This document shows, in pieces, positions 49,460-59,639 of a stretch of 64,000 nucleotides of DNA; within the stretch, counting starts at the first letter, position 1, and each line of letters starts with the position of its first letter. The notes under the pieces are model-generated. The model searched no databases. It was not told the DNA's origin and saw only the letters and a program-made list of their open reading frames with translations. The stretch covers positions 19,455,548-19,519,547 of the forward strand of contig NC_034016.1 in the NCBI RefSeq assembly GCF_000346465.2. The letters run 5' to 3'. The DNA is from Prunus persica. Its lineage: Eukaryota; Streptophyta; Magnoliopsida; Rosales; Rosaceae. The position numbers and the translations under genes are program-made.

Positions 49460-50219
49460 ATGGAGGAAGTCAAGGTACTAGGGTTCTGGGCAAGTCCATA
49501 TCCTTACAGGGTTATGTGGGCTCTGAAACTCAAGGGTGTCGAATATGAATATGTAGAAGAAGACATATTCAATAAGAGTGACTTGCTTCTTCAGAGTAAC
49601 CCAGTGCATAAGATGGTTCCAGTGTTTTTTCATGGTGGAAAAATAATTGCAGAGTCCACTGTTATTCTTGAGTACATTGAAGAGACGTGGCCTCAGAACC
49701 CTCTGCTACCAAACGACCCTTATGCAAGGGCCATGGCTCGGTTTTGGATGAAGTTCTTAGATGACAAGGTAATCAAATCTCCCTAATCTTTTGGCTTGTT
49801 CTCTTAGATTCATTTGAAATGTTACTTTTTCACTGACTGGTTCTTTTGTGTAAGTTAAGAAGCCAAACCTTCTTGCGTTCTTTAGGAAAATTGGAGATGA
49901 GCAAGCAAAAGCAGTAAAAGACGCCCAAGAAATTATGACAATCTTGGAACAGCATAGCCTTGAGGAAAACAAGTTTTTCAACGGTGACGAGATTGGAATG
50001 ACAGACTTAGCCTTCGGATTGATAACATTCTGGCTTGAGGTCATGGAAGAAGGAGCTGGTGTACAAGTGCTGGAAGTCAATCGCTTCCCTCGCTTGCAGG
50101 CATGGATTAAAAATTTCAAGGAAGTTCCCGTGATTAAAGAAAATCATCCCGATAAGAGCCGCCAGTTAGCCTATATGAAAGAACGAAGGGAGGTGCATGT
50201 CAAGACAGCAACTTCTTGA
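49460..50219 (+). CDS. GSTU: Tau-class glutathione S-transferase, type b copy 3 (mosaic)
   Basis: Exons 49460-49768 and 49860-50219 give 222 residues. Most of exon 1 ([27 protein letters not shown]) is nearly identical to b4. The end of exon 1 (WMKFLDDK) and all of exon 2 match b2 instead. Unlike its sisters the intron ends GTTAAG rather than GTTAG, adding one intronic base and keeping the frame. Exon 2 has EEN for GEN and EEGAG for EEAAG. The catalytic serine and the Glu-Ser pair are intact. Probably functional. Confidence 0.92.
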
Positions 50220-50279
50220 TATCCACACGAACCCCATAAGAATAAAAGTTCAAAGATAAATAAATGTAATAAGCTTCTA

Positions 50280-50515
50280 AACTTTTAGGATTCGGCAATG
50301 GGCCGGCTCGCTCATAGCCACGGCCTAAAATGGGTTTTGACCCATTGAATTTAGATAGTTTATTTTCAATTCACAGATCACGAGGCAAATGATGATTAAA
50401 TGGGTAATATAGCCTCTAAACAATGATATTATATGTATCAACTTATCACTAATAGAAGTTATAGAATCCCATATTTTATGCATAGTTTGGTCTGGATTTG
50501 TTCTTGTGACAAACT
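50280..50515. repeat. c-type 3' flank relic after b3
   Basis: TTTTAGGATTCGGCAATGGG and the following 220 bases match the sequence downstream of c1 (41668) and c2 (48811), although the gene just upstream is b-type. The c gene that should precede it is missing, which marks a deletion or unequal exchange joint at about 50278. Confidence 0.75.
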
Positions 50516-50784
50516 TATATTAAAAACTTGATGGTACAATTGAATTTCATTATAAATATAGAAAAATATACATAGTCAACAAACATAATGAACATTACCC
50601 TTAAATACATTTTTATATATATTATACATAAATAAAATCTTATATAAAAATAAAAACAACAAAACAACAAAAAGTAAATGCAATGCAACAAATAATAGAG
50701 AGAGAGGGAATTCACAAAATAAATCGAGTAGTGCCCGGCCCGGGCCCCACGTAGGTCCGCCCATGCACCCCCCCACCAGTAAAG
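50516..50784. other. Unexplained AT-rich block with GC-rich end upstream of d
   Basis: An A/T-rich stretch is followed by a GA run and a short GC-rich tract (CCCGGCCCGGGCCCC, then CCCCCCCACC) found nowhere else in the array. It interrupts the c-flank to d-promoter homology seen after c1, so it looks inserted. No known element ends were recognised. Confidence 0.4.
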
Positions 50785-50932
50785 GAGGTCATATCTTTTT
50801 CAGTCTTCAATCTTGACCCAAACACCTAAGGATATCATACTTTATAAAGTGTCATGAAAAAACCAATTTCGCCACCAATCCTTCAAACCGTGTACTTGTA
50901 GCTCAAGCAGGTAACCAAGTTGGCTGGTTGGG

Positions 50933-50940
50933 TATAAATA
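50933..50940 (+). promoter_or_regulatory. TATA box of the d-type GST
   Basis: TATAAATA lies 33 bp upstream of the ATG, implying a leader of only a few bases or a start site very close to the codon. A decayed version (GGTATATTAAGG) stands in the relic promoter near 42048. Confidence 0.55.
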
Positions 50941-50972
50941 CATCTACAAACCCAGAGCACAACATAACAAAA

Positions 50973-51817
50973 ATGGCAGAAGTGAAATTACTAGGAGCTT
51001 GGCCTAGTCCATATGTTTACAGGGTTATATGGGCACTAAAACTCAAGGGTGTGGAATATGAGTATGTAGAAGAGGATGTGTTATTCAACAAGAGTGATCA
51101 GCTTCTGAAGTATAATCCAGTGCATAAGAAAGTTCCTGTGCTTGTTCATGATGGGAAACCAATTGCAGAGTCCATTGTCATTCTTGAGTACATTGAAGAG
51201 GCATGGCCACAAAACCCCCTGCTTCCAAAAGACCACCACCAACGAGCCGAAGCTCGGTTCTGGGCAAAATTTGGAGAGGAGAAGGTAATCAATCACTCTC
51301 AACAGTTTGACACGTTATGTTGTCAAAATAATTGGATCCATGAATGAATTTTTATATGAATATTTAAATATATATGTTTGTGATATCGACTATCTAACAA
51401 CATAGCATGTTTATACATGAACGCGAACTAACTCATTTGTTTTGTGTAACGCAGAACCGAGCTTTTTTGGGCTTCTTTTTTGTGACTGGAGAAGAACAAG
51501 TGAAAGCAATCAAAGAAGCGCAGGAAAGTCTTGGAATCTTGGAAGAGCATGGCCTGGGAAACAAGAAGTTCTTCGGCGGCGACGAGATTGGATTGGCTGA
51601 TTTGGCATTCGGGTGGATAGCTTGGTGGCTGGAAGTCCTGGAGGAAGCAGCTGGGGTTAAGGTGCTGGAAGATGACAGCTTTCCTCAGTTGAAGGCATGG
51701 ATGCAAAGCTTCAAGGAGTTTCCCACAATCAAAGAGAGCCTTCCAGATCGCAGTGCAATGTTGACCTACTTCAAAGGCCGAAGAGCAACATTTGTTGCTT
51801 CTGCAGCAGATGCATAA
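50973..51817 (+). CDS. GSTU: Tau-class glutathione S-transferase, type d
   Basis: Exons 50973-51284 and 51455-51817 give 224 residues, slightly longer than the others through one extra residue in [10 protein letters not shown]. The active site is [27 protein letters not shown] and [12 protein letters not shown] form the glutathione site. Exon 2 begins with the aromatic stretch [13 protein letters not shown] and has [18 protein letters not shown]. It ends in an Ala-rich tail. It is a single-copy type here, although its promoter is duplicated after c1. The start is chosen by homology ([10 protein letters not shown]); an upstream in-frame ATG at 50928 overlaps the TATA box and is unlikely. Confidence 0.93.
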
Positions 51818-52035
51818 ACAAAACATGCTAGTACCTGCTGGTGTAGGATTTGTTATATAATGGCATGCTTTCATGTTATATTAGTTGATATACTGTTGTT
51901 TCTGTATTTTACTTAATTAATAATCACCAATAAAAAAGAGCTATCACTTTCGGAATTTTTTTTTTCTTTTCACTTACTGTTGACCTTCTCGGCCTTATAC
52001 TAGAGCACCATCATTGTAATGGTACATTAAATATA

Positions 52036-53061
52036 GAGTGCTGCTAAACGAACTCTAAAATTAACTGAGTACACTTTATGATCTAAGTATACCCTAATAT
52101 TTAAATTAAAATATAAAATTAACTAAGTACACCCTATTTAATTACCAAAAATACCCCGAATACACCCTAATCCACTCTATCACACAACAGCAAACCCATA
52201 AGCATCTGATAACAGCATTCATTAAGGTCAAGTGGCATACTAAATTATTCGGATATCATTACTAAGAAGCTTTGATTCAAAGGTAGCAGAAAGCCCCTTG
52301 TTTTCTCTTTGATTTATTATTAGCCATTGCTATGTGGTTCTTTAATTGATTAAATGATGTTTACCATATCTTAAATTAGAACGGATAAAACAAAAGATAA
52401 GAAGTTCAATTTAGGGATGCATGTATCGTGATGACCTTGTTGGGATACCTGTAGGAAATCCTATCTTTGTATGATCGGTGTGTCTGGCTTTTTCTCCTTC
52501 AACCACTAAATGGGCCTTCCTCAATTTTATCTTTTAATTTTCCTTATATTTGAATTCTCTCTGCATCACTTTCCCTGATTTGAGTTTGAATGAATTAGCC
52601 CATGTACCTCATTCAACTACATAATGGAATAGGGTTTCTATCTATTTTTCCCAGGTAAGCAGATTCTTCAACTCAAATCCCAAATGTTTCAATCTTTATT
52701 TTCTTAGTTTTCACCCAAATTGAATTGGGTTTCTTCAATTTTTTAGAATTTCAATACACAATTACCGAATTCCAGTTTCAATTCCAAGTAAGCACGTATG
52801 AACTCGCTTGGTCTTTGGAGTTTTTTAAATCTTTTTCATTGTCAAATAAAAGGAAATAACAGAGTTTTTGGAGTAGGGTTTTTTGTTTATGTTTGATTAG
52901 AGTTGAATATGGTGAGTAGGGTGTACTTACTAAAATTACATTTGCTTCACAATTCAAAATATCCTTTTTGGTCATTTTATATTAGGATAAATTAGTAATT
53001 CAATAAATAGTTTGATAGTATGGTGTACTCAGTTGATTTTATGGTTCGTTTGGCAGCACTC
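52036..53061. mobile_element. 1.03 kb TIR DNA transposon (non-autonomous)
   Basis: GAGTGCTGCTAAACGAAC at the left pairs with GTTCGTTTGGCAGCACTC at the right, and the similarity continues inward through ACTGAGTACAC for about 40 bases. TAAATATA duplications flank it (52028-52035 and 53062-53069). The b3 module has the intact site (CATTTAAATATATCAATACT near 49108). Eight-base duplications suit hAT, and long inverted repeats suit Mutator; the superfamily is left open. No transposase frame is seen. Confidence 0.85.
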
Positions 53062-53404
53062 TAAATATATCAATACTTACTAGAGAGATGCATCAGATAA
53101 TATAAAAAATCTTAATCCTTAAAACAAATCGGAGGGAAGTTATCAAACTTATAAGTCGCATAATATATTATATGAATAATAATGAAAAGTCACCCACCCT
53201 AAAGAAGTTTTGAAAATTACAGGATTTGAAGACTAAGTAGTAAATTTAAATGAATTATTATTACTTGGTCAAACAATACGGCAAATTATAATTAGTAATC
53301 TCCACCTAACATATCTTGGAGCCCAAGCAGGTTTGAATTGCACTCAATCAGGTATATATATATATACCCACCAGAGTAAGAAGATGAACACAAAATAAAC
53401 CAAT

Positions 53405-54163
53405 ATGGAGGAAGTCAAGGTACTAGGGTTCTGGGCAAGTCCATATCCTTACAGGGTTATGTGGGCTCTGAAACTCAAGGGTGTTGAATATGAATATGTA
53501 GAAGAAGACATATTCAATAAGAGTGATTTGCTTCTTCAGAGTAACCCAGTGCATAAGATGGTTCCAGTGTTTTTTCATGGTGGAAAAATAATTGCAGAGT
53601 CCACTGTTATTCTTGAGTACATCGAAGAGACGTGGCCTGAGAACCCTCTGCTACCAAATGACCCTTATGCAAGGGCCATGGCTCGGTTTTGGACCAAGTT
53701 CGGAGATGACAAGGTAATCAAATCTCCCTAATCTTTTGGCTTGTTCTCCTCGATTCATATGAAATGTTACCTTTTCACTGACTGGTTCTTTTGTGTAAGT
53801 TAGAGGCAAAACTTTTTGGGATTCCTTAAAAAAACTGGAGATGAGCAAGCAAAAGCAGCAAAAGAGGCCCAAGAACTTCTGACAATCTTAGAACAGCATG
53901 GCCTTGGGGAGAAAAAGTTTTTCGATGGCAACAAGGTCGGGATGACAGACTTAGCCTTTGGATGGATAGCATTCTGGCTTGAGGCCATCGAAGAAGCAGC
54001 TGGTGTACAAGTAATGGAAGTCAATAGCTTCCCTCGCTTACAGGCATGGATTAAAAATTTCAAGGAAGTTCCTGTGATTAAAGGAAATCATCCTGATAAG
54101 AGCCGCCTGTTAGCTTATTTGAAACAACTAAGGGAGGTATATGCCAAGCCAGCAACTTCTTGA
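53405..54163 (+). CDS. GSTU: Tau-class glutathione S-transferase, type b copy 4
   Basis: Exons 53405-53713 and 53804-54163 give 222 residues. Exon 1 is nearly identical to b3 up to the last residues, which read WTKFGDDK as in b1. Exon 2 is closest to b1 but has its own changes: [10 protein letters not shown] for [10 protein letters not shown], where an acidic pair of the conserved GDEIG loop is replaced, and a [14 protein letters not shown] ending. The catalytic serine (FWASPY) and glutathione-site residues are intact. It is the last gene of the array, 321 bp from the glutaredoxin stop codon, and faces it tail-to-tail. Confidence 0.93.
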
Positions 54164-54484
54164 TATCCAAGTCTTAATATTTCCAAGTATACCACATGAA
54201 CCCAATAAGAATAAAGGTTAAAAAATAAATAAAAGTAATAAGATTCTACATTCCAATAAGAGAATAGTTCCAACAACATCTAGATACCTTTGAAACTCTG
54301 CATAAGCTTCACAAACCCTTCATTAACTGCCAAATCATAAAGGTTTATGAAAACGAATTAGCCTTCACAATATATTTTCTCTAATCATTGCAATTTGTCG
54401 AGGCAGAAATGGGGCGTATGTTCTTTCAACTCATAGACTGCAAGGAGACAGGTTCTGTAAGTGAATACATGCTGGGTTGTGGGG

Positions 54485-57210
54485 CTAGCTTTGTGCGTTT
54501 TTAGCCTTAGCTTCTGACAGCAAAGGTTCAAGTTCACCTTTTCGGTATAGCTTCACAGTATCTGCATATCAGAATAAAGAGCAACATTAGAATTAAAATA
54601 TTTTCCCTTTGTTCAACTTCTTTTTTAATCTTTTCACTTTGTGTCACCAGAGATTTTATAACTAGCTAGCAGCACCAACACGAAGATACACAATTTTTTA
54701 TTCAGAAAGGGAAGAGTTCTTTGTACTGCATATTTGCTTGTTTATTGAACTTTTGCGTGCACATTGGTCATGTATGTTTTTATGAGTATTATAATCCTTA
54801 GACCCTACATGGAGTTGAACCCTAAACTTTCCACTCCCTTTTAACTCAACAAAGTTTTGCTAAAAAACCAGTGCTATAAAAGATAAAAACATTCATGTAA
54901 GAATGTCATACCTGTACAACCACCAATGTGTTTCCCCGCTGCATGAAAGGAACAAACGTGTGAGCTTCTAGTATCATTAAAGAGCCAATAAGATAAAAAT
55001 TAAAATATGACTACTTATAATGTACTTCGAAAACATTAGTTGGTAATATCATTCTTCAGATAGTGCCTATCAGTTAATAAAGAATTTAACTAGAGTAACA
55101 TAGAAGCCTGATAAGACAATCAGCCACTGTTGAGAAATCGCACTAAGGATAGAACTAGTATAAAGTCAAAATCTGGAAAACAGCAAACATTTTTTTCTTC
55201 TTCTACTAGCACTTTACTATATTGCCTAATCTTACATTTATAACCATTTCGATATTTAGAAGTAACAGCTTCTACAGTAATAAAGTAAAACAGTGTTGGT
55301 TGTATGTCTCACACCTTTACACTGTTGACCATTAACAGGGAGCGAGGGATAGAGAAATAAAATCACATTTTTCAAGAAATGACTCCATGAGATCTCCAAA
55401 CTGTTAAAGAATCCAAGAAGTTTCATTTATATTCCAGCATTTTCTCAGTAACCAAACAGAGTGAGAAAAAAAAGACAGCAAAAGAGAGTTCAGGGGTTTC
55501 TTTAGTCTTTACTTACTTTTGTATGCAGCCTTGGAGGATGAGATTGAGTGTTTGAAAAAACAACTAAGAAGGGAATATAGCCTTGAGATTGAGTTTGGAG
55601 AAAAGAATGAAAAACAGGAACATTTGTGTTTGAGAAGAGAATGGAAAAAAAGGATTCAGCAAGTCACCTTTTGGTTAACTTTTCAAACTTTTAATAAAAT
55701 AAAATAAAAAACTACCCCCAACCACATATGTATAATATCTAGACTTGATTTTAGATTTGGCGGTGAAGACAAACAATTTGTTGATCAAAGAGTATGTTAT
55801 TTATCAACAACGGATACTTCCCGTATATACTTATTGAATTTATTGTTGCACTTATCAAATGACACACTCAACGAACTACAGTTCCTAACGAGTATCAAGG
55901 ACAATTAAATTTGTATAAAAATTGCAATAAACATCATGTTGAGATACTATATAGAAGAAATACTTGTACTAAGCTACCCAGAGCTGCGGCCTAGGGTAGC
56001 CTAAATGGGGGTTCGCCCTTGGATCCATCATGTGTATATTAATGCAGGTCTCATCATTTGAGCAGAGAAAAACATAATTGAGATGGTTTAGGTTAACCAC
56101 TAAGAATCACAAAGAGTGTTTCTTACCAATAAAAACATTCGGGACAGTATGCTGTCCTGTAAGCCTCTCCAATACCTTTTGCAGCTGTGGCCCTTGGGGA
56201 CCTGAAAGAGAGAAATGGCTTTCGAATTTAAGCATAATTCGATCAAGTCTAAAGACAAAAGTGATAAAACAGAGTAGGAATCAAACAATACTTCTCAACA
56301 TTCAAACTAAGCCAAACAGAAACATACCCTATCAAATTGGGGAGAAAACAAAAAACCTATGAATTTTGTGTACAAAAGCACACTTCTTTTCTTAATTCTA
56401 GAAACATATTATCTCGAACATTGCACAAGCTAGAAACTTTCTGTTTCATAAGGTGAATGGAGCTCAACAATTTGTTCGTTTGTATGCATAATCAGCTTCA
56501 AATTTTCCATTCAAACTGTTCTACTACATCTGGGGCACAGAAAACTGAGGCTAAATTATCAAATTACATTAAATCTAAAAGGACATAACTGGACACTCGA
56601 GAATTCAAGCAAGCAAAGACTTAGAATGCATTTTCATCCATCAAGCACCTAAACTGAAATTTGATAACAAAAACAAAGTTGCATATTGTTGGCATTTTAT
56701 GGAGAGCAAGAAAGCATACCAAGTTCATCCAATTCAATGACCATCGGCTCCACACCAAGCCTTTTGAACAACGATTTCACCTCAGAGGAGTACCTTCAAC
56801 CCAATTTCCAACAAACCCATTTCAAATTTCTCAAAAAGAAACCAAATTGACAAAACAATCAACATGAAAATTGAAAATTTACGAAACCCAATAGTAATGG
56901 GGATTTGATGAGATGTATGTACTCACGAACACCACGTTTTGGAATAGACAACAACTGGGTTCTCATCCACCGTCTTCTTCACGCTCTCTTCGAGCCGAGA
57001 ACCAAAAGAGGAAGCCATGGCCTTAACAGAGAAGGATCTCCATCTTCTTGAGCCATTGATGCTGAAAAGGCTTATGCTTGAGCTGCCTCTTGGGCTGCAA
57101 TTGTTGCTCAAAGGAGCAGAGCAAATGGAGGACTTGTTCGTAGAAGAAAGAATGCGAGCAGAATTTAGAGAAACAGATGTGAAATTGGTGAGGTTATTCG
57201 AGACTGCCAT
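54485..57210 (-). CDS. Chloroplast glutaredoxin with CSYS active site (GrxS12-like; At4g28730 position)
   Basis: Five exons (57210-56927, 56793-56720, 56201-56127, 54938-54912, 54561-54485) give 178 residues. Roughly the first 65 form a Ser-rich transit peptide for the plastid. The redox centre is W93-C94-S95-Y96-S97, made at the exon 1/2 junction. TVPNVFIG (cis-Pro) and HIGGCTDT (glutathione-binding GG and Cys) follow. The single active-site cysteine is the GrxS12 pattern, while the gene's position matches Arabidopsis At4g28730, GrxC5, which as I recall has CSYC. It reduces glutathione-mixed disulfides in the stroma. Intron 3 is about 1.19 kb. Copies of its last codons and 3' flank are found inside the GST array, marking duplication joints. 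Confidence 0.94.
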
Positions 57211-58392
57211 TGTTGCTGTCTCGCTTCAGCTTTCTTGGAGCTTTTTGTTTATTTTTGTTTTTGTTTGGGCAAATCCCTTGCTTTGCTTGCTTGATTCTCC
57301 TTCCTTTTTGGCTTTTTCTTGTTTGGGTTTTTGACTATTAGTTTTCAGGTTCTTTGATATTCACTCACAGATGATGAGTGAAAACAGGAACTGGGTTGCG
57401 CCATTGGTTTAAGTTTAAGCCTTTGGCAGTTGGACTACATTTGTGGAAGTTTCACAAAGCCACAGAAGCCAAGCATTTCATATCCTGCAGTTGGCTATGG
57501 GCTGATGGGCCTTCAAAGATGAAAGATTGGTTTTTTTTTTTTTTTTTTGGGGTAAAAAAGATTGGGTTTAAGTTGTGTATCTTGATCACAATCTGGGCCT
57601 AGTTGGCTATCATCACCAATGATAGTTATCTTAGGCTTCCTTTTCCTACAAAGAATGGATACTTGGGTATTTTTTAGTAAAAAGAAATCACAGATTATAA
57701 TCAATGATCGTTTTTGTGTTTTACAATCCAGTATTCCTTTTCATTTTAAGCCACAGATCATAACCATTTTGGTTGTACAATGATAGCAGGTTTTGTCTCC
57801 TCAATATATATGATGAAACATGATCTCAGCTACTGCATTTCTATAGACTCTTCAAACCAGCTGTGATATATTGTATGTTCTTTGAGGACACAATAGGGAA
57901 CGTACCTATTTCCCACATTTCTTTTTCCCTTCATTGCAGCTTCATCAGATATACATGCATATATCTCAGGCCAAAACTTGAGTAATGATCATAGCACATT
58001 TATGAATTCTGTTTCTATGTCAGGCAAGACTTGTTGCATGCTCAGTCTCATTGCTGTCTGGTTTCAGGTTTTGGTTGCAATGGATCCATATAGACACAAC
58101 CTTAATTATGAACAGGCAGTTTATGTCCCACATTGGACAAGATAAAAGAAAAGGATGGGCTGCCAACTCAGGGTGTCAAGTAAGAGGTTACAACCTGAGT
58201 TGAAGAAGCTTGAGTTTGTCTATCCAACCTGGATATACTCATAAGAATCTTTGCTGTTTACCTCCATGCGTTTAATACATGTTTCTGAATGCTGGACTTT
58301 GATCTCTCTAAGTTAAGTGTAGTCAAAATCAAGTTTCTTGAATTATTTGTCATCTGAAGAATAGATAAACTTGGAGGAGTCTCCATTGATAA
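57211..58392. other. Upstream region of the glutaredoxin gene
   Basis: Leader and promoter of the minus-strand glutaredoxin lie here. A poly-T run occurs at about 57531-57548. Open frames on both strands have no recognisable product. Confidence 0.4.
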
Positions 58393-58679
58393 TCTATATA
58401 TATAAAGCAAAAAGCTGAGAATGGTGAAACATTCAAAATACCAGAAAATGCCCTTGGTTAATGCAAACATTAAGAATTAAAATTATTAATTAAATGAGGA
58501 TAATATGGTAAATTCACAATTTTTCATATTAAAAAAATTAAAATTAAAAGAAAATTCAAATAATGGATCCTATTTTTATGGAACACAACTATCCATTATC
58601 TTTTTTCATTCTAAAATAAAATAAAATATTTTTAAAAAAAAACCTCTCGCAGGCGCATAAGCGCATGCAGAGAGGCTAG
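58393..58679 (+). mobile_element. Non-autonomous Helitron, 287 bp
   Basis: Starts TCTATATATATAAAGC, ends with a hairpin (CCTCTC...GCGCATAAGCGC...GAGAGG) directly before CTAG, and is inserted between A and T. These are the Helitron 5' TC, 3' hairpin and CTRR marks. It aligns with the longer copy at 47733-48219. Confidence 0.82.
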
Positions 58680-58745
58680 TGTCAAGAATAATTTTGAATA
58701 ACCATAGTAGTTTGGGTTGATTAAAGCAAATGATATAAGAGGAAT

Positions 58746-58908
58746 TAGGACTCGTTTGGGAGTGATTCTAGATAAGTCAATATCCAGCAGCACTCCCAAA
58801 TGAGAACTAAAAATCGCTTACTTAAAGTGATTATATGGAAAAACACGTGAGAGCTGCTTCTCCCCATAATTGATTCTGGCCCTCCCAAAATCACTTCCAA
58901 AACGCCTT
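58746..58908. mobile_element. Possible short hAT-like MITE
   Basis: AGGACTCGTTTGGGAGTGAT at the left and AAAATCACTTCCAAAACGCC at the right are imperfect inverted repeats of a kind common at hAT-type MITE ends. No clean target duplication was found. Confidence 0.42.
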
Positions 58909-59222
58909 AGTATGAAATATCTGAATTGAATTAAAAGAAAAGTTTATTGTGATTGTGGGAAAGGAAAGCATGGGATGAACGAAATATGGAAGGGTATCTG
59001 TCTGAGTGTGTGACAGCATCCTACAAACACAACGTACCATCCAGCAAACGATTGCACCAGTCAATTCAATTGTACTTAAAAAGAGTACTAAAACAGTTGA
59101 TGCAGCTGGACACAGACACTGCAGCTTAATTTTCTGCCTGTTCATAGTTGATACTGATTTATCAGAAAGCTTATAGCCCAAACAAAATGTTGCATTTCCT
59201 GTGATACTTCTTTTACTTTAGG

Positions 59223-59639
59223 ATGCAGATCCTACGGATTATCCTTTTAGGTCCACCAACTCAGCCTGCAATAGACACAACATGTGAAGGGGCAAATTCT
59301 GATTTTACAAGCTCCAATGGTTTGTGCAAGCAGAAGAAAAATGGGCCCTTGGCCCCTTCAAGTGAAGGGATTGTGGCAATGAAGAAATGTGGCCATCCCA
59401 TGTGTTATTTTAGTGTTACTGGCAGAAAATGTCTCTTGGCAGAAGAACAGAGAGAAGAGGACAAACTGCAGCTGTTATCCGCAGTCAGGTTTTTGAGGAA
59501 AGCTCATACTGTTTTTGACTCAATGGATATTGCTCTGTGTGTCCCATGTTTTCTTTTCCAAATATTTTTGCTCATTTTAATTCTTATGGTGGGCTTTCAT
59601 GTGCTACTTTGCAGTGCAGCAGAATGCAAAAGTTATTAA
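59223..59639 (+). CDS. Orphan open reading frame, 138 residues, doubtful
   Basis: The frame starts MQILRIILLGPPTQPAIDTT, has a Lys/Gly-rich middle and ends with a hydrophobic stretch (FQIFLLILILMVGFHVLL). I recognise no family. It is the longest open frame in the 4.5 kb between glutaredoxin and YUCCA. The codons look unremarkable and splice signals were not evident. It may be chance or part of a non-coding RNA. Confidence 0.15.
   Translation: MQILRIILLGPPTQPAIDTTCEGANSDFTSSNGLCKQKKNGPLAPSSEGIVAMKKCGHPMCYFSVTGRKCLLAEEQREEDKLQLLSAVRFLRKAHTVFDSMDIALCVPCFLFQIFLLILILMVGFHVLLCSAAECKSY

Noticed and set aside
55519..55707. 62-residue plus-strand frame with coiled-coil-like composition
   Set aside because: It lies inside glutaredoxin intron 3, and Lys/Glu-rich short frames are common by chance.
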